Source: Histoplasma ohiense
Taxonomy: Eukaryota > Ascomycota > Eurotiomycetes > Onygenales > Ajellomycetaceae
Direction of reading: 5' to 3'
DNA length: 64,000 nucleotides
NCBI GenBank assembly: GCA_017607445.1
Contig: JAEVHH010000001.1
Location: 1,178,001-1,242,000 of the forward strand
Below, in pieces: positions 46,272 through 57,316 of this stretch (its first letter is position 1; each line of letters begins with the position of its first letter). The notes beneath the pieces are model-generated. The model was not told where the DNA came from. It was given only the letters and a program-made list of their open reading frames with translations, and ran no database searches. Made by a program: the position numbers and the translations under genes.

Positions 46272-48600
46272 ATGGCTGCAGCGCCGACTAGGCAGTGGGG
46301 AGTGACTCCTCCGGTATCGAATGCCTTGCCCACCCCAGCAGAGATCGCTGCCAACGATGATCTAACCACCGAGCTAAAACGACAAAATAACTTCGAAGCG
46401 CCGGCAGAGACTGAGCGGAGGTATTTATCCAGATAACAACTATTGTCTTCAGTTGTCCTCCTATTCTTCTTTATTTTCGTCTTTTTCTTGAGGCACCACC
46501 GTTAACTTTACATTCGCCTTAGAAAACAGACATTACAACTAATCCAGCGGGTGACGGTCGAGTTTGTTAAGGTAGTTAGCCGGCGCAAGGGTTTGTCGCA
46601 GGCGGCTATCGATGTTGCTGGAGGGAAAATATTTACATATGGCAGTTATCGTCTGGGCGTATATGGTCCAGGTCCGTTGGCATTTTAGGTGTCGGCCCTA
46701 TGACGCGTGGGGAAAGTATACACTAACCTTTCGATTGTCATACAATAGGATCTGATATTGACACCCTGGTTGTTGGCCCGAAACATGTTTCTTTCGAAGA
46801 CTTTTTTTCCGATTTTCCTCCCATTTTAGAAAATATGGCGCCGAAAGGCGCTATTGAAAAGTTAACTTCCGTTCCAGATGCCTACGTTCCTATCATTAAA
46901 ATTGAATTATCGGGTATCAGCATTGACCTTATCTATGCGCGTCTCCTTGTGCATTCCGTGCCTCTGAATTTGGATCTGAGGAACAAGGATTTGCTACGTG
47001 GGTTAGATGAGAAAGAGATACGATGCGTCAACGGGACACGGGTGACGGATGAGATCCTGGAACTTGTCCCTCAACAAAAGACATTTCGGCTTGCACTACG
47101 TGCAATCAAGCTTTGGGCACAGCGTACGCAACGTCGACCTCTGTTTCAATTTTCAGATGCTGATACAGTTTGTTGTAGGACGAGCGATCTATTCAAACAT
47201 CGTAGGGTTCCCTGGAGGCGTTGCATGGGCGATGCTTGTTGCCAGAGTCTGCCAGCTATATCCCCAAGCTACAGGGTCGGCGATCGTGGGAAAGTTTTTC
47301 CGCATAATGAATCAGTGGAAATGGCCTCAACCAGTGTTACTAAAGCCTATAGAAGAAGGTCCGCTCCAGATGAAAGTTTGGAACCCGCAGGTAAGTGCAG
47401 TTTCCAAAGCTCTAACTACGGATGTATTTCGCTCAAACAGGATCGTTTAGATTTACCACGGCGATAAATATCACCTAATGCCCATAATTACTCCTGCATA
47501 TCCATCTATGTGTGCGACACACAACGTGTCACTCTCTACGAAAACGGTTCTGCTTCGAGAATTAAAACGCGGTGGGGATATTGCTGACAAAATATTCGTT
47601 GGGCAACTGTCTTGGAACGACCTCTTCACTCGCCACACATTCTTCTCGCAAGATTATAAGTATTACCTCAATATCACGTCCGCAAGCCGCAGCAAGGATG
47701 CACAATCTGTGTGGTCAGGCCTTGTGGAATCTAAACTACGACATCTTGTTGGAGCGCTTGATAGGAAATCATCGATCGAGATTGCCCATCCGTTTCCGAA
47801 GGGATTCGAAAGAATTCATATATGTAAGGACGAGAAGGAGATCGTAGAGGTTATGGGCGGATCAATGAAATACCAAGCGAAGGGCACAAAAACCGAAACT
47901 ACCGACGAGAGTAACGATCCCCAACACACCGCGGCTTCTCAAAATGGCGGCGAGGCTATCAAAATGCCGGAAACAGATCATCTCAATGGAGATAATGGCT
48001 GCACACTATACACGACAACATACTACATTGGACTTGAACTCAAGCCATTAGTTCCAGGTAGGCATTCCGACAACTTACCATGATACAACTGACTCTCGAA
48101 GGTGCCTCAAGATCGCTAGATATCTCGGCGGACACGCATATATTCAAAAGTACCTGCACTTCATGGGCACAGTACCAACCTGGCATAAATGATCTCAATA
48201 TTACTCATGTCCGCAAGTGCGTCACCTACTCCCTCCCCTGAATATTTTTTGGACCATTACTGATGTCAGCAATAGCTACGACCTTCCTGAAGATGTCTTC
48301 CAACCTGGAGAAGTGCGACCATCCCGACCTAAGAAAAAAGCCGTGAAAAAGTCTGAACCAACAGCTCAAAAGAGAAACATTCATGCGTTGGACGTAAGTA
48401 GCTACCTTAGAAACAAAACTACTAAACAACCAGCAGCACTGGTTTCACTTTATGTTGATATTTGGTTTTTCGGGCTCAACGGGCTCGAAATTGGTTTCGC
48501 TGCTAACACTAACTCTACACAGAATGAAGCGCCATCCGAAAACCCTGCGAAACGCCATGCTTCACCAAATGGCATGCCATCTGCCGCGGCTACCGCATAA
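46272..48600 (+). CDS. PAP1: Poly(A) polymerase
   Basis: Eight exons: 46272-46420, 46523-46671, 46749-47123, 47179-47390, 47451-48057, 48102-48216, 48276-48393 and 48523-48600, about 600 residues. It adds the poly(A) tail to pre-mRNA 3' ends in the nucleus as part of the cleavage/polyadenylation machinery. The nucleotidyltransferase core shows GSYRLGVYGPGSDIDTLVVGP (the first two catalytic Asp, at about 102 and 104), then ISIDLIYARL (third Asp). The central domain follows (RAIKLWAQRRAIYSN, GFPGGVAWAMLVARVCQLYP), then the RNA-binding domain (MPIITPAYPSMCATHNVS, FFSQDYKYYLNI). The C-terminus is basic and short, near yeast Pap1 in length (568). Intron 5 is very small (44 nt). Exon joins were fixed by frame and by conserved text across each junction. 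Confidence 0.93.
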
Positions 48601-49711
48601 TAATTCCAAACCATCACCACAAGGGATTGGATGAGAATATTTTCAACCCTGGTTTGAATTTTTTTTTTCGCTTATAATTCTTGCGCTGACATTCGCAAGG
48701 CAGACCAAATCTGTCCCTTGTAATCCAGCCTCTAGAACCGATAACTCGTGTGACAACCAAAGACCTAATCCGTAGTCTATACTAATCTGCCAGCCCTTTT
48801 GGCTATATTGAAAACAGATCACTATCGATCCTCCTATCTGGAATTACGGAGATGACCCACCCACCTCTTTCTTTGCAAAATATTTTTCTTGTTTCACATC
48901 ACTTTCTCTACATATCTTCTTCCCTCTGTTTTCTTCAGGTTTATTCATCTTCAACTTCGGTTCCACAAACATGGTACATGGCTTTGAACTTCCTTATGTT
49001 TTTCCTTGCATTTGAATCAACTTTCCGTTCGGGAACTTTAGATCCTTATCCGGAACTCATTTTCCTTTTCTTTTTATCACGTATTACTGTTGTTGTATAG
49101 TTTCCAGTTGTATGTACATACATAGGGGTGGCATGTCTTTGTCCCACTCGCCTTTCCAGATAGTCGGTAGGCGTCTCTAGATTCTAGGCAGTTCAATCAA
49201 AACATTTCGTCGGTGCCTACGGGCTCCACCGAATACAACTCAAATGCCGTTTATGGATCATTGAGTAAATCAGATTTAGTTTATTCTAAACACTTACCTT
49301 AAATGCGTTTCTTTGGCTTTTGGGGACAGTTTATGTTTATTGCGGCTGTTCCCCTAGCAGCACGACATCAAGGGGTGTTCACGATTTCGTCAACCTCTCT
49401 GCGCTGACGAGACGAATCGTGCTTGCAAAGGTATAGAGCTGATGTTTCAATAATATTAATCGCCTCAATGTAAACGTGCCGTACATGTATCACTGTTAGA
49501 GAAAACTAGGGGAACCAGTCATGCTGTAAACTCCTTAAATCTTATTCCGCGTCTACCTATGCATGAATCAGTCATCGTAAACAATATCGGCGCATATATG
49601 TATATATATGTATAGATATATATTAGGGCGTGCTATGTCACGATCATACAGTTTCTAAAATACAAAATCAACTATAGTCAGTGTTTCATGAATGTCAGCA
49701 GAGGGTAAATG

Positions 49712-49740
<29 letters not shown>
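48601..49740. other. Convergent 3' intergenic region
   Basis: Between PAP1 and the amidase gene, which converge. No supported gene. Contains a TATATATG-rich tract near 49595-49622 and ends in the 29-A run. Confidence 0.5.
49712..49740. repeat. Homopolymer of 29 A abutting the amidase stop codon
   Basis: On the coding (minus) strand this reads as T29 immediately after the TGA stop at 49743-49741. Its position with no spacer is unusual; see findings. Confidence 0.95.
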
Positions 49741-49745
<5 letters not shown>

Positions 49746-51833
49746 ACTTAGATTCCTGTCCACTGCTTCCGGCCTGCTGAGTCCGCACTGCGCCATCAAT
49801 AATGCACATCGCCTCAAACAAGGTGTTTTCATGAAGCCTGGGGGCGATGACCTGGATGCTCAGCGGCGAATCGAGGTAGACGCGTCGGTCAACGGTATTG
49901 GAGTTCCCTGTTTTACAAGCCATGTGGTTAATAGCAAGAAGGGAAAGGGGAGGGAGGAAAGGAAAGGCTAGAAACGCACACAGCTCCCTATTCCTCTTGT
50001 CCCAATTCGATAAGATCTTCCCATCCATCTCCTTCCCAAGTTCGAGATCCGCTCCTGTGAATTTCCGCACCGGCACTGTTCCAGCGGCGTAATCAAGTAG
50101 GACCCAGCTTGATGTGTACCCGACGGCGTTGTAACGGTCATGCTCAGGAATAGGGTGTGGGGCGATGGGGTGGATGATCGCATCCACTCTCCTGACTCTA
50201 GATTGGAAACCGGAAGTGGACGGAGGGGACAAAGTCCACATCTTCATCATCTCCTTTTCTATTTCTGACCTTTGCCCTTGAGTCGCGTAAGCCTGGGCAA
50301 GCGTCTTTGGTGTGCCGCGCTTAAATCTCGTCTGTAGCCACGGAATGAGAGGCTCCGATGTGGATTCTAGAAGATCAGCCATATGGCCAGCGCCGTCCAG
50401 GCCCATAAGATCGTTTGCCACGCGTTGGCAATCACCCAGCGCCTTGGGGATGGGCACCTCGACGACTTCAACTCCAGGGACTTTGCGGAGGGCTTGTGCT
50501 ACTTCGTTCAGCACGTTAGTGATGGGTGGTAGAGGTTGGATGCGTCCGTCGGAGGGTAGGACGCCAATGGTGAATTTACGCGGTTTCGTCAATGAAAGTG
50601 GTGTCTCACTAACCCCCCATTGACCAGGGATACAATCTTCGCCATATAGCTCTGCTATCGGCACAATTTCTCTCATCACGACGTCTATATCTGGCATCGA
50701 TCGTGCAATGGGGCCGGCAACAGGTTGCAGGCTAACCCGTGTCTTGCCAGGCACACTGCCGCTCATTTGGCCACCAAACGGGACGCGTCCCGTGCTTGGT
50801 TTGAAGCCGTAGATCCCAAGGCACATTGCTGGGATGCGAATGCTGCCGCCGATGTCAGTACCAAAGCCTATCATTGAACCTCTCATGGCAACGAGCACTC
50901 CCTCGCCGCCAGAGCTACCCCCCGGTGTTAGTTTGCGGTTCAGAGGGTTCAGAGTGCGGCCGAAGAGATTATTTACGCTATCAAGCGCGCCGAGGGTTTG
51001 AGGGATGTTGGTCTTCGCAACGATAATGGCGCCTAGGTCGAGCAACATGTCCACCAGGGGTGAATTTTCCGTGGCTGGTTTAAATGCAAGACAGGCTAAG
51101 CCAGTAGTAGAGTCAATGCCTTTGATATCGTAGGTGTCTTTGACAGAAATAGGGAGACCATGAAGAGGCCCCATAGTTTTCCCTGTGCGCTTGAAATGCG
51201 CATCCAGTTCGGAGGCACGATCCAGCGCTTGCTCGAATAGAGGCTCCGTGAGGCAGCGGGTGAGTTGGTGGCAGATTGCCGCGCGCTGGAGACGGTTAGC
51301 TATGTGTTATTTAAAATCGTATTTATGTATAATATTTCAAAGAGATGAATGTTATCACTTTCTGTGGTGAATACGTATTGAGTGGGATTTGCGCTTGGTC
51401 AAGGCGATATGGAATTACGTTTACATGTAGACAGGATAGATATGAATGAAAGCTTCCATGAGGAATATATAGTCGAGAAAGATTCAAGAGCGGAAAGGAA
51501 AAGGAAAGGAAAAGAAAAAGGAAAAGAAACCTTGCAAAATGCCTCTGAAACCTCCCTAGCTGATAGCTCGCCGGTAGCAACCTGCTGCAATAATCCCTTA
51601 ATGTCCCATTTTTCCGTAATCTCCAGCTCCTCTGCGTTCAACAGGCCACATTTGCGTGGTACATCCATCACATTAACCGAATCATATTTATCCGTGACCA
51701 TGACAGATTCTTCCGCTGAGAGCATACCGGCTGGGATCCATTGGCCCTCGAGACGCCATGCTTTGGGAATGCGCGATTCGAGCTGCTCAAGCTTCTTGCG
51801 AGCAATGGCTTTGTATGCAGGTTCGGTAGACAT
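49741..51833 (-). CDS. Amidase (amidase-signature family, fungal acetamidase type)
   Basis: Three exons: 51833-51531, 51285-49980 and 49907-49741, 591 residues. Amidase-signature enzymes hydrolyse a carboxamide through a Ser-cisSer-Lys triad. The Lys is in LPISVKDTYDIKG, the cis-Ser in LTPGGSSGGEG, and the nucleophile Ser in GTDIGGSIRIPA. The N-terminal ~100 residues (EITEKWDIKGLLQQVATGEL) match fungal acetamidases such as AmdS, which are of similar length (about 550). Intron 2 (49979-49908, 72 nt, donor GTGCGT) is a multiple of three without a stop; splicing it restores NRELWNSNTVDRRVYLDSP. Intron 1 (245 nt) contains a pyrimidine-rich tract on the transcribed strand. Substrate (acetamide, formamide, indole-acetamide or other) cannot be read from sequence. 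Confidence 0.92.
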
Positions 51834-52258
51834 AGTTCGGTGGGGGTGTAGATTTTGTGCACTTCGTTGAGATTTCCCCCCCTTTTTTGTATTTTCAAGT
51901 ATGGGGTGGAATGAAATGTCGTTGTCAAGGATGCGGAGGTGGTTAAAAAGTATAGAGGGGGTTGCATGGCTGTAAGTGCATCCCAAAAGCCAAGCCGAAC
52001 CAACCAACAACACTGGCAAAAATTGGGGTTTTCGGCAGATTCATAGCCGAGCTGGCTGTTTGCATTCTACCATGAATTTCAAAATGCCGACTTTTGGCTA
52101 CATTCACTTCTTATGAAATACGGTATCTAGAAATAAGATAAGGGAAAGAAAGTATCAACCAGTGTATATGGAATTATAGCCAGATACAAAAGCTGGCTGT
52201 GGGGAACCCGCAAGCACAGGGATAGGCCCATTTGTGTGAGTGCAGTAGCGCAATCGAA
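51834..52258. other. Amidase promoter and NDH-2 3' flank
   Basis: The amidase frame is open upstream for 62 codons beyond its first convincing Met, but those residues lack family similarity. Otherwise nothing is seen. Confidence 0.5.
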
Positions 52259-53929
52259 TTAGTACCTGGACACATCTCTCCCAAACAACCAATTCGAGAA
52301 CCAGGAGAGCAATATCCTCAGCCGATTTCTCCAACTCATGCTCATGGATAGGTATGCTCCTTTCCAAATCAGCCATGCCGGGTAGCCTTTTATACCGCGA
52401 AAAAATCCATTGTTGTTCGGCTCACTACCGCCCTCATGTGGCAGCTGCATCAACGCTTTAGAACTGCCAATATATGCAAGGACTCCAAGATTCTTGAACG
52501 AGAAACCGGGTGACAGGTCCAAATTACCCCGATTGAGTACATTGGCCAGCCAGATGGCTTCTTGACTTGTCGCTTGAGCGGTCGCTGGTGGGGAGCCAGA
52601 CTCTAACATACAGGTATCCCCAAGGGCGAAGACATCTTGTAATACAGCGATTTGGCCCCCTGCTGATTTCAATTGCACTCTTAGGTGGCTATCCACGAGA
52701 AGGGCGCCAACCTTAGGAGTCTTATGCACTTTCCAGGTTGTATTTTGGGGTTCAGTGACAGGGCTTCCAGTTTCCTTTGAGACAGCAGACAATATTGGAA
52801 ATGGATCGATTGTATTGAGTGCTTTATTGACGAATGGGCCAATTTCGTTACCTGTCGCCCAGACACACATACCAACCCCTTCTTCGCCTTCCTCCTTCGT
52901 CCTAAGCGTCAAGCAGCTTTTTGGATCCATTTCATGGAGTCCTTCAGTGTTAGGTTCTCCCCAGCGCAATTCTTCAATGTGCCGGTTCATTTTTATCGTC
53001 ACGCCCTCCCTCTTCAGCGTCTCCATTGCGTAACGAGATAGGGATTTATCAAAGGTGCTAAGGACTGTGGGAGCCACGTCATATAAATTTATTCGAACAT
53101 CGCCCTTCAGTTGCGGGTAAACTTTGAACATATCTTCGTGGATGAAGTCACACAGGGACGCAGAAAGCTCTGTCCCGGTGGGACCTGCACCGACGATAGC
53201 AAAATGCAGAAGATGTCGTCTCATCTGAGAAGTCACCCTTGGCATCGCCGCCAGCTCGAAACATTCACGGATACGCCGTTTAACCTTCCTCGCATCGCCG
53301 ACGTCTTTGAAGAATAACGCATTATCTCTTACACCAGGTGTGTTGAAGGTTCGAGGGGTGCAGCCCACGGCGATAATCAGCTTATCATACGGGACTTCAA
53401 AGAGCTGACCTTGCTCCCATGCCCTCCGCTGCTTCTCAGGCTGATCTTGTTCCACACGAGCAGATTCCGTCACGCCACTCTGAACAACAGAAGCCTCGCA
53501 TGTTACCACTTTCCGATGGAAGTCTACGCTTTGGGCGGCCGCTTGGATAAAATTGATAGTGCTTTTCCGATCACGAACGGGCTCGACAATCTCGGAGAAA
53601 TTGAGTGACCCAACAGCCGCGTCGGTGAGGAGTGGGGTAAAGACGAAGTATGAACGAGGGGAAATGATGGTGCGGTTGAATTTCGAATGTGATAACTTCC
53701 GAGAAACCGTCCATCCTCCCCATCCCGATCCTAGGATGACAATGCGCTCTTCGTTTTCCCGGGGCGCAGGATCAGTAGTATAATTGCGAACACCTGCCTG
53801 GGTCTCGGCGTACATGGTTCGAAAGGCGCGGTTAGACACTCTCAAGACTCCTGAGCTCATAGCCAACCTCCGCAACTGGACATCACTGATCACCCGCATG
53901 TGACAAAATTCTGGAGAAAGCCAACCCAT
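52259..53929 (-). CDS. Type II (alternative) NADH dehydrogenase, mitochondrial
   Basis: Single exon, 556 residues, ATG at 53929 (Met at residues 11 and 24 are alternatives). NDH-2 enzymes pass electrons from NAD(P)H to ubiquinone without pumping protons, on the inner mitochondrial membrane. Two dinucleotide-binding folds are present: FAD site RIVILGSGWGGWTVSRKL near residue 62 and NAD site FAIVGAGPTGTELSASL near residue 240. Family marks include PRSYFVFTPLLTDAAVGSL, YDKLIIAVGC and VFALGDTCMLE. The C-terminus (AYLSMSMSWRNRLRILLSWF, WLFGRDVSRY) is the membrane-contact region typical of fungal NDH-2. The N-terminal 55 residues are Arg- and Ser-rich without acids in the first 15, consistent with a mitochondrial presequence. 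No EF-hand insertion is evident. Whether it faces the matrix or the intermembrane space is not clear. Confidence 0.92.
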   Translation of the reverse strand: MGWLSPEFCHMRVISDVQLRRLAMSSGVLRVSNRAFRTMYAETQAGVRNYTTDPAPRENEERIVILGSGWGGWTVSRKLSHSKFNRTIISPRSYFVFTPLLTDAAVGSLNFSEIVEPVRDRKSTINFIQAAAQSVDFHRKVVTCEASVVQSGVTESARVEQDQPEKQRRAWEQGQLFEVPYDKLIIAVGCTPRTFNTPGVRDNALFFKDVGDARKVKRRIRECFELAAMPRVTSQMRRHLLHFAIVGAGPTGTELSASLCDFIHEDMFKVYPQLKGDVRINLYDVAPTVLSTFDKSLSRYAMETLKREGVTIKMNRHIEELRWGEPNTEGLHEMDPKSCLTLRTKEEGEEGVGMCVWATGNEIGPFVNKALNTIDPFPILSAVSKETGSPVTEPQNTTWKVHKTPKVGALLVDSHLRVQLKSAGGQIAVLQDVFALGDTCMLESGSPPATAQATSQEAIWLANVLNRGNLDLSPGFSFKNLGVLAYIGSSKALMQLPHEGGSEPNNNGFFRGIKGYPAWLIWKGAYLSMSMSWRNRLRILLSWFSNWLFGRDVSRY

Positions 53930-54605
53930 TCTTGCGCAAATGGGGCTCGTAGGTGATCGGGAAGCCCGCCAGTTCGGTGAAAATTTTCTTTTTTAACATC
54001 CCACCTACCGAGCCTGGTATTTTCACGAGGGGGAAACGTCTTCCATTTTATGTAAAAAGGTTCCGTCCCAACTTCTTTCGGTCCCCGGACCAAACACATG
54101 CTGTTAATCTCCTGCAATACAAGAACAGACTCGGCATGACCTCATTATTACTCAGCCTAGTGCTGGAGAGTAGTTATCAACAAAGATACTTGCGGGAAGG
54201 AACGGAGTGAGCTACCTGCATGATCTGTGAGATCCTTCCAAGGTTGGAATACTTGTGGGAACGAGTTTCAACTTTCCCACGGCAAGAATTATCGTAATAT
54301 CTCCCTGCGTTTAGATACTAGTACTAGTCCCTAGGTAGTTATCAGGATTCGGAAGGAGCATCCATTGCCCGTGGACGACATCGTCAAATCACATGCCGAT
54401 AAGATAAGATAAGATTGCTATCACGTGAACTTGCTTCCAGAGGGTTCCGGAACCTTGGAAAGAGCTTGGAGATTTCCAATCTTGGAACCGCGCGGAATCA
54501 TCCGTTGGTTCAACAGGATTTATGCAGCCTGGGGAAGGGAGCCTGTCCTGAGGAAGTTGGGAAGTCAAGTCTGCGTTCGAGTGCCGGGGACCTCATAATT
54601 CCGCC
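53930..54605. other. Divergent promoter region NDH-2 / RMP1
   Basis: NDH-2 and RMP1 are transcribed away from each other. A frame at 54415-54786 overlaps the start of RMP1 in another phase and is a shadow. TAAGATAAGATAAGAT at about 54398-54415 is a short direct repeat containing GATAAG-type sites (GATA-factor-like). Confidence 0.45.
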
Positions 54606-55741
54606 ATGCCCTTGGAAACTTTGCGCCCAACCCGTCGGAAATCATCATCAAGAGGAAGCAGCAGAATTGCCCAACTCCCCTCTTCCTCAACTCTCAAATC
54701 CATCCACACAACCCTCCACCTCCTCCACCACCGCAACAAGAACCAACATGGCAGCACAAAGTGGTGGAAATGGCTGGCAATGCTGAAGCGGTCGATAGCA
54801 CAATTGATGAGAGATGTTGAGAGATGGGAGTGGAAGCAGGAGCACAGTGCTGATGATGATGACCATGATGGAGACAGCAGCTTTCAGACACAGATTCTTA
54901 AGAGGATGTGGTATTTGCATGTCTTTGTTGTGCCGCGGTGTTATGTGTAAGTGAAAGGGAGTTTTTTTTTTTTTTTTTTTTTTAAATCCTTAGCTTCAAA
55001 CATACCTGATTGATTGATTGATTGCTTGTTTTCCCAGGGATGGGTTTGAGCACACATAGCTCAGCTTGTTTTATCACACATTGTCAAATCTCATTTCCAC
55101 CACCCTCTGTGTTTCCTGAATTTTATTTCCCTCCATTCACACATCATTGAAAATGAAATTATTCATTACTAATGCTCTACCACAGCGCCTTCTCCACTGT
55201 TCTTGTAGATATGCAATTCTCTCCCCTGGGTATTGTTCTTCTTGCAGTTCTAGCACAGGCTGCAAAGGCTGTTGCACATATAGAAGGATTTCATCTGCTT
55301 GCTCTGGAATCCAACACGAGCACTGATAACAACTCAATGTCAGCTATTGCCACTACAGCCACTGCAGTTCCTGCTATCTCCATCAATTGCAGTGAGAATG
55401 TTGGTGTTGATGTTGGAGAGGTGGTGAACAGATTGTTACATGTCCCAGAACTGACAGCAGATCCTGCTGCTTTTGGGGAGAAAGGGAAACAGAGAATGAA
55501 AGAGAATGATAGTGGGCAGAAAGAGAAGAATGAGAGGAAGAGAAGTCCTTTTGTTTCAGATGCTATCAGAGAAAGACAAAAGCTGGGGGTGACAGAGAAG
55601 TCTAGGCAGGAGAGCCCATTGACACAGTTGGATGAGGATGAGCATGAGAAAGAGGCAGCCCGGCAGAAGCGGAAGAAAATCAAAATAAAACAAAAGAAGC
55701 AGAATAGAGATGCAATTGATGATATTTTCGGGAAGTTGTAA
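54606..55741 (+). CDS. RMP1: RNase MRP protein subunit Rmp1
   Basis: Two exons, 54606-54946 and 55186-55741, about 298 residues. Rmp1 is a protein specific to RNase MRP, the nucleolar ribonucleoprotein that cuts pre-rRNA. The family core is split by the intron: LHLLHHRNKNQHGSTKWWKW with LAMLKRSIAQL in exon 1, then RMWYLHVFVVPRCYV joined to AFSTVLVDMQFSPLGIVLLA. The acidic C-terminus ends in a Lys-rich helix (RQKRKKIKIKQKKQNRDA) and IDDIFGKL. A frame at 55172 beginning MLYHS reads into exon 2 from inside the intron and is not the start. The 239-nt intron holds a 22-T run. A basic 30-residue leader precedes the conserved core; an upstream start cannot be excluded. Confidence 0.85.
54962..54983. 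repeat. Poly-T run in the RMP1 intron
   Basis: About 22 consecutive T directly downstream of the RMP1 donor (54947). Followed by three TGAT-like units at 55011-55025. Length variation is likely. Confidence 0.9.
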
Positions 55742-56167
55742 GGTTGGACGATTTGGCGTAATGTTGTTGCCTTGGAGGAGCAGAAATGCAGTTGTTTGGC
55801 CCGCCACCGGATTCCAAACCGGGGGGTGGGATACTTGCTCACTCTTATCATTTGCGAGACAATGGATGTACTATATTTTCTGGGTTGTTCTCGATACTTC
55901 GAGCACTGCTTAATAATGTGAAATTGTAAGCCGTACGACACGTAATTAAGAGGCTGCCTTCAATTCTGGTCTATATATACCATGCTTCATGTAGCTATTT
56001 ATCGTTTTTATATATATATTTTTTTTTTCATAATCCTTTGTCCTTACCTCTCTTCCCCCTTGATTCTAGACATACGTAAAGAAAGACAAACAAAAAACCC
56101 TATTCCTGATACCCCCCAATCTTCTGTTATATGTTTTTACAACCCAACCAAATCTCGATCAACCAAC
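55742..56167. other. RMP1 3' flank and Hsp20 promoter
   Basis: No ORF of its own. The open frame of the Hsp20 gene extends upstream to 55982 but is AT-rich leader there. A TATA-like box is listed separately. Confidence 0.5.
55972..55979 (+). promoter_or_regulatory. TATA-like box upstream of the Hsp20 gene
   Basis: TATATATA about 190 nt before the start codon at 56168. Stress-induced fungal genes often have TATA boxes. I saw no perfect triple heat-shock element (alternating GAA/TTC) in this interval. Confidence 0.35.
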
Positions 56168-57316
56168 ATGGCAAACATCTACTACCTCAACCAGCAGCCC
56201 CACCCATTATGGAACATCTTGACGGATCTAGGGGAGCATGGACTTCACATGTTTCCCCAGCAGACGCCCCACACTTATGCTGAACATGTAAATCGGTATC
56301 ACCATCACCATCAACGAACCCAGAACACAAACCAACCTACCCCACCAGAGTCAGGAGCCCAGAACGCCCCTGACAACGACAATCGCCGTTCCCCACCCCG
56401 TGCCGGTGGGGCTGACGAAAGTAGCGCTAGAGAGCCTGAGCAGGAGGAAAACATCAGGGATCTTCCATTCCGTGGCCGCGGATGCCGTCGTGGCCGCGGT
56501 GGGCCTTGGGGACATGTTGGACATGCTGCCTGGGGTCCTCATCGCCGACAGCGCCACTGCAGACCCGGCCACGGGCAGCCAGCAGGAACACCCCCGGACT
56601 TCCTCCAGCAGTTCATCAATAACTTCTCCAACCAATTCGGCGTTGACATCAGCGAAGTGTTCAACCTAGTCAACGGCGCCTCAGCTGGACGATCCGACGA
56701 CAAACAGGTGGACTTTGTGCCCCGCGCCGACGTCTTTGACACGGCGGCCCAATATATCATCCACGTCTCCCTCCCCGGCGCACAGAAGAAGGACATCTCG
56801 GTCGACTACGATGCCGAGACCTCCACCCTCCTGCTCGCGGGCGTGGTGTACCGCCCCAACGTGGACGAGGAGCTCAGCAACGCCCTCGTCGTCGACGGGC
56901 GATCTCGCGAAGTCGGCGTCTTTGAGCGGGAGATCAGCCTTGGATCCCGCGACCGGCCCGCCGCACATGTCGACGCGGACAACATCAGTGCGAAACTGGC
57001 TGATGGTGTCCTCGTCGTCACTCTGCCGAAGGTAGTTGTCGACAGGGACTCGCTCAAACGGAGAATCTCGGTGGATCAGGTTAGGGATGAGAATGGCCGC
57101 GCGTCTGAGGCGGATGCGGGAAGTGCATATGCTAGTGAGAAGGAGGAAACCGGCGTCGAGCCCCAGGCTATGCAGATTGATTCCGAGAATGAGGCTTCGG
57201 AGGCGGGCAGTGTGAGTGTGACAGCTGGTCGACGGTCGCCGCCAAGCCCCAGTGTTCGGTCGGAAGAGGAGGAGGAGGAGGAGGAGAGGGACTATGTTGC
57301 CGTGGATGTGGACTAA
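56168..57316 (+). CDS. Small heat-shock (Hsp20/alpha-crystallin) domain protein
   Basis: Single exon, about 382 residues from MANIYYLNQQPHPL at 56168, a start preceded by an A/C-rich context. Small heat-shock proteins hold unfolding clients as oligomers. The alpha-crystallin domain covers about residues 180-290: FVPRADVFDTAAQYIIHVSL, LPGAQKKDISVDYDAET, then DGVLVVTLPKV near its end. It is far larger than usual (about 150-250). The N-terminal ~150 residues are Pro/His/Asn-rich with an Arg-Gly segment (RGRGCRRGRGGPWGHVGHAAWG), and the C-terminal ~85 residues are acidic with a Glu run. Inside the domain a ~25-residue insertion (NVDEELSNALVVDGRSRE) widens the central loop. Codons are more GC-rich at third position than in neighbours. 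The RG-rich part may bind RNA; that is speculation. Confidence 0.9.
   Translation: MANIYYLNQQPHPLWNILTDLGEHGLHMFPQQTPHTYAEHVNRYHHHHQRTQNTNQPTPPESGAQNAPDNDNRRSPPRAGGADESSAREPEQEENIRDLPFRGRGCRRGRGGPWGHVGHAAWGPHRRQRHCRPGHGQPAGTPPDFLQQFINNFSNQFGVDISEVFNLVNGASAGRSDDKQVDFVPRADVFDTAAQYIIHVSLPGAQKKDISVDYDAETSTLLLAGVVYRPNVDEELSNALVVDGRSREVGVFEREISLGSRDRPAAHVDADNISAKLADGVLVVTLPKVVVDRDSLKRRISVDQVRDENGRASEADAGSAYASEKEETGVEPQAMQIDSENEASEAGSVSVTAGRRSPPSPSVRSEEEEEEEERDYVAVDVD

Noticed and set aside
51834..52019. Longer amidase N-terminus from the upstream open frame
   Set aside because: Residues before MSTEPAYK lack similarity to acetamidases and the frame ends in promoter-like sequence.
55172..55185. RMP1 exon 2 frame as a separate secreted protein with a hydrophobic start
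   Set aside because: The apparent signal-like segment is the conserved second half of the Rmp1 core, and exon 1 (54606-54946) supplies the first half in phase.
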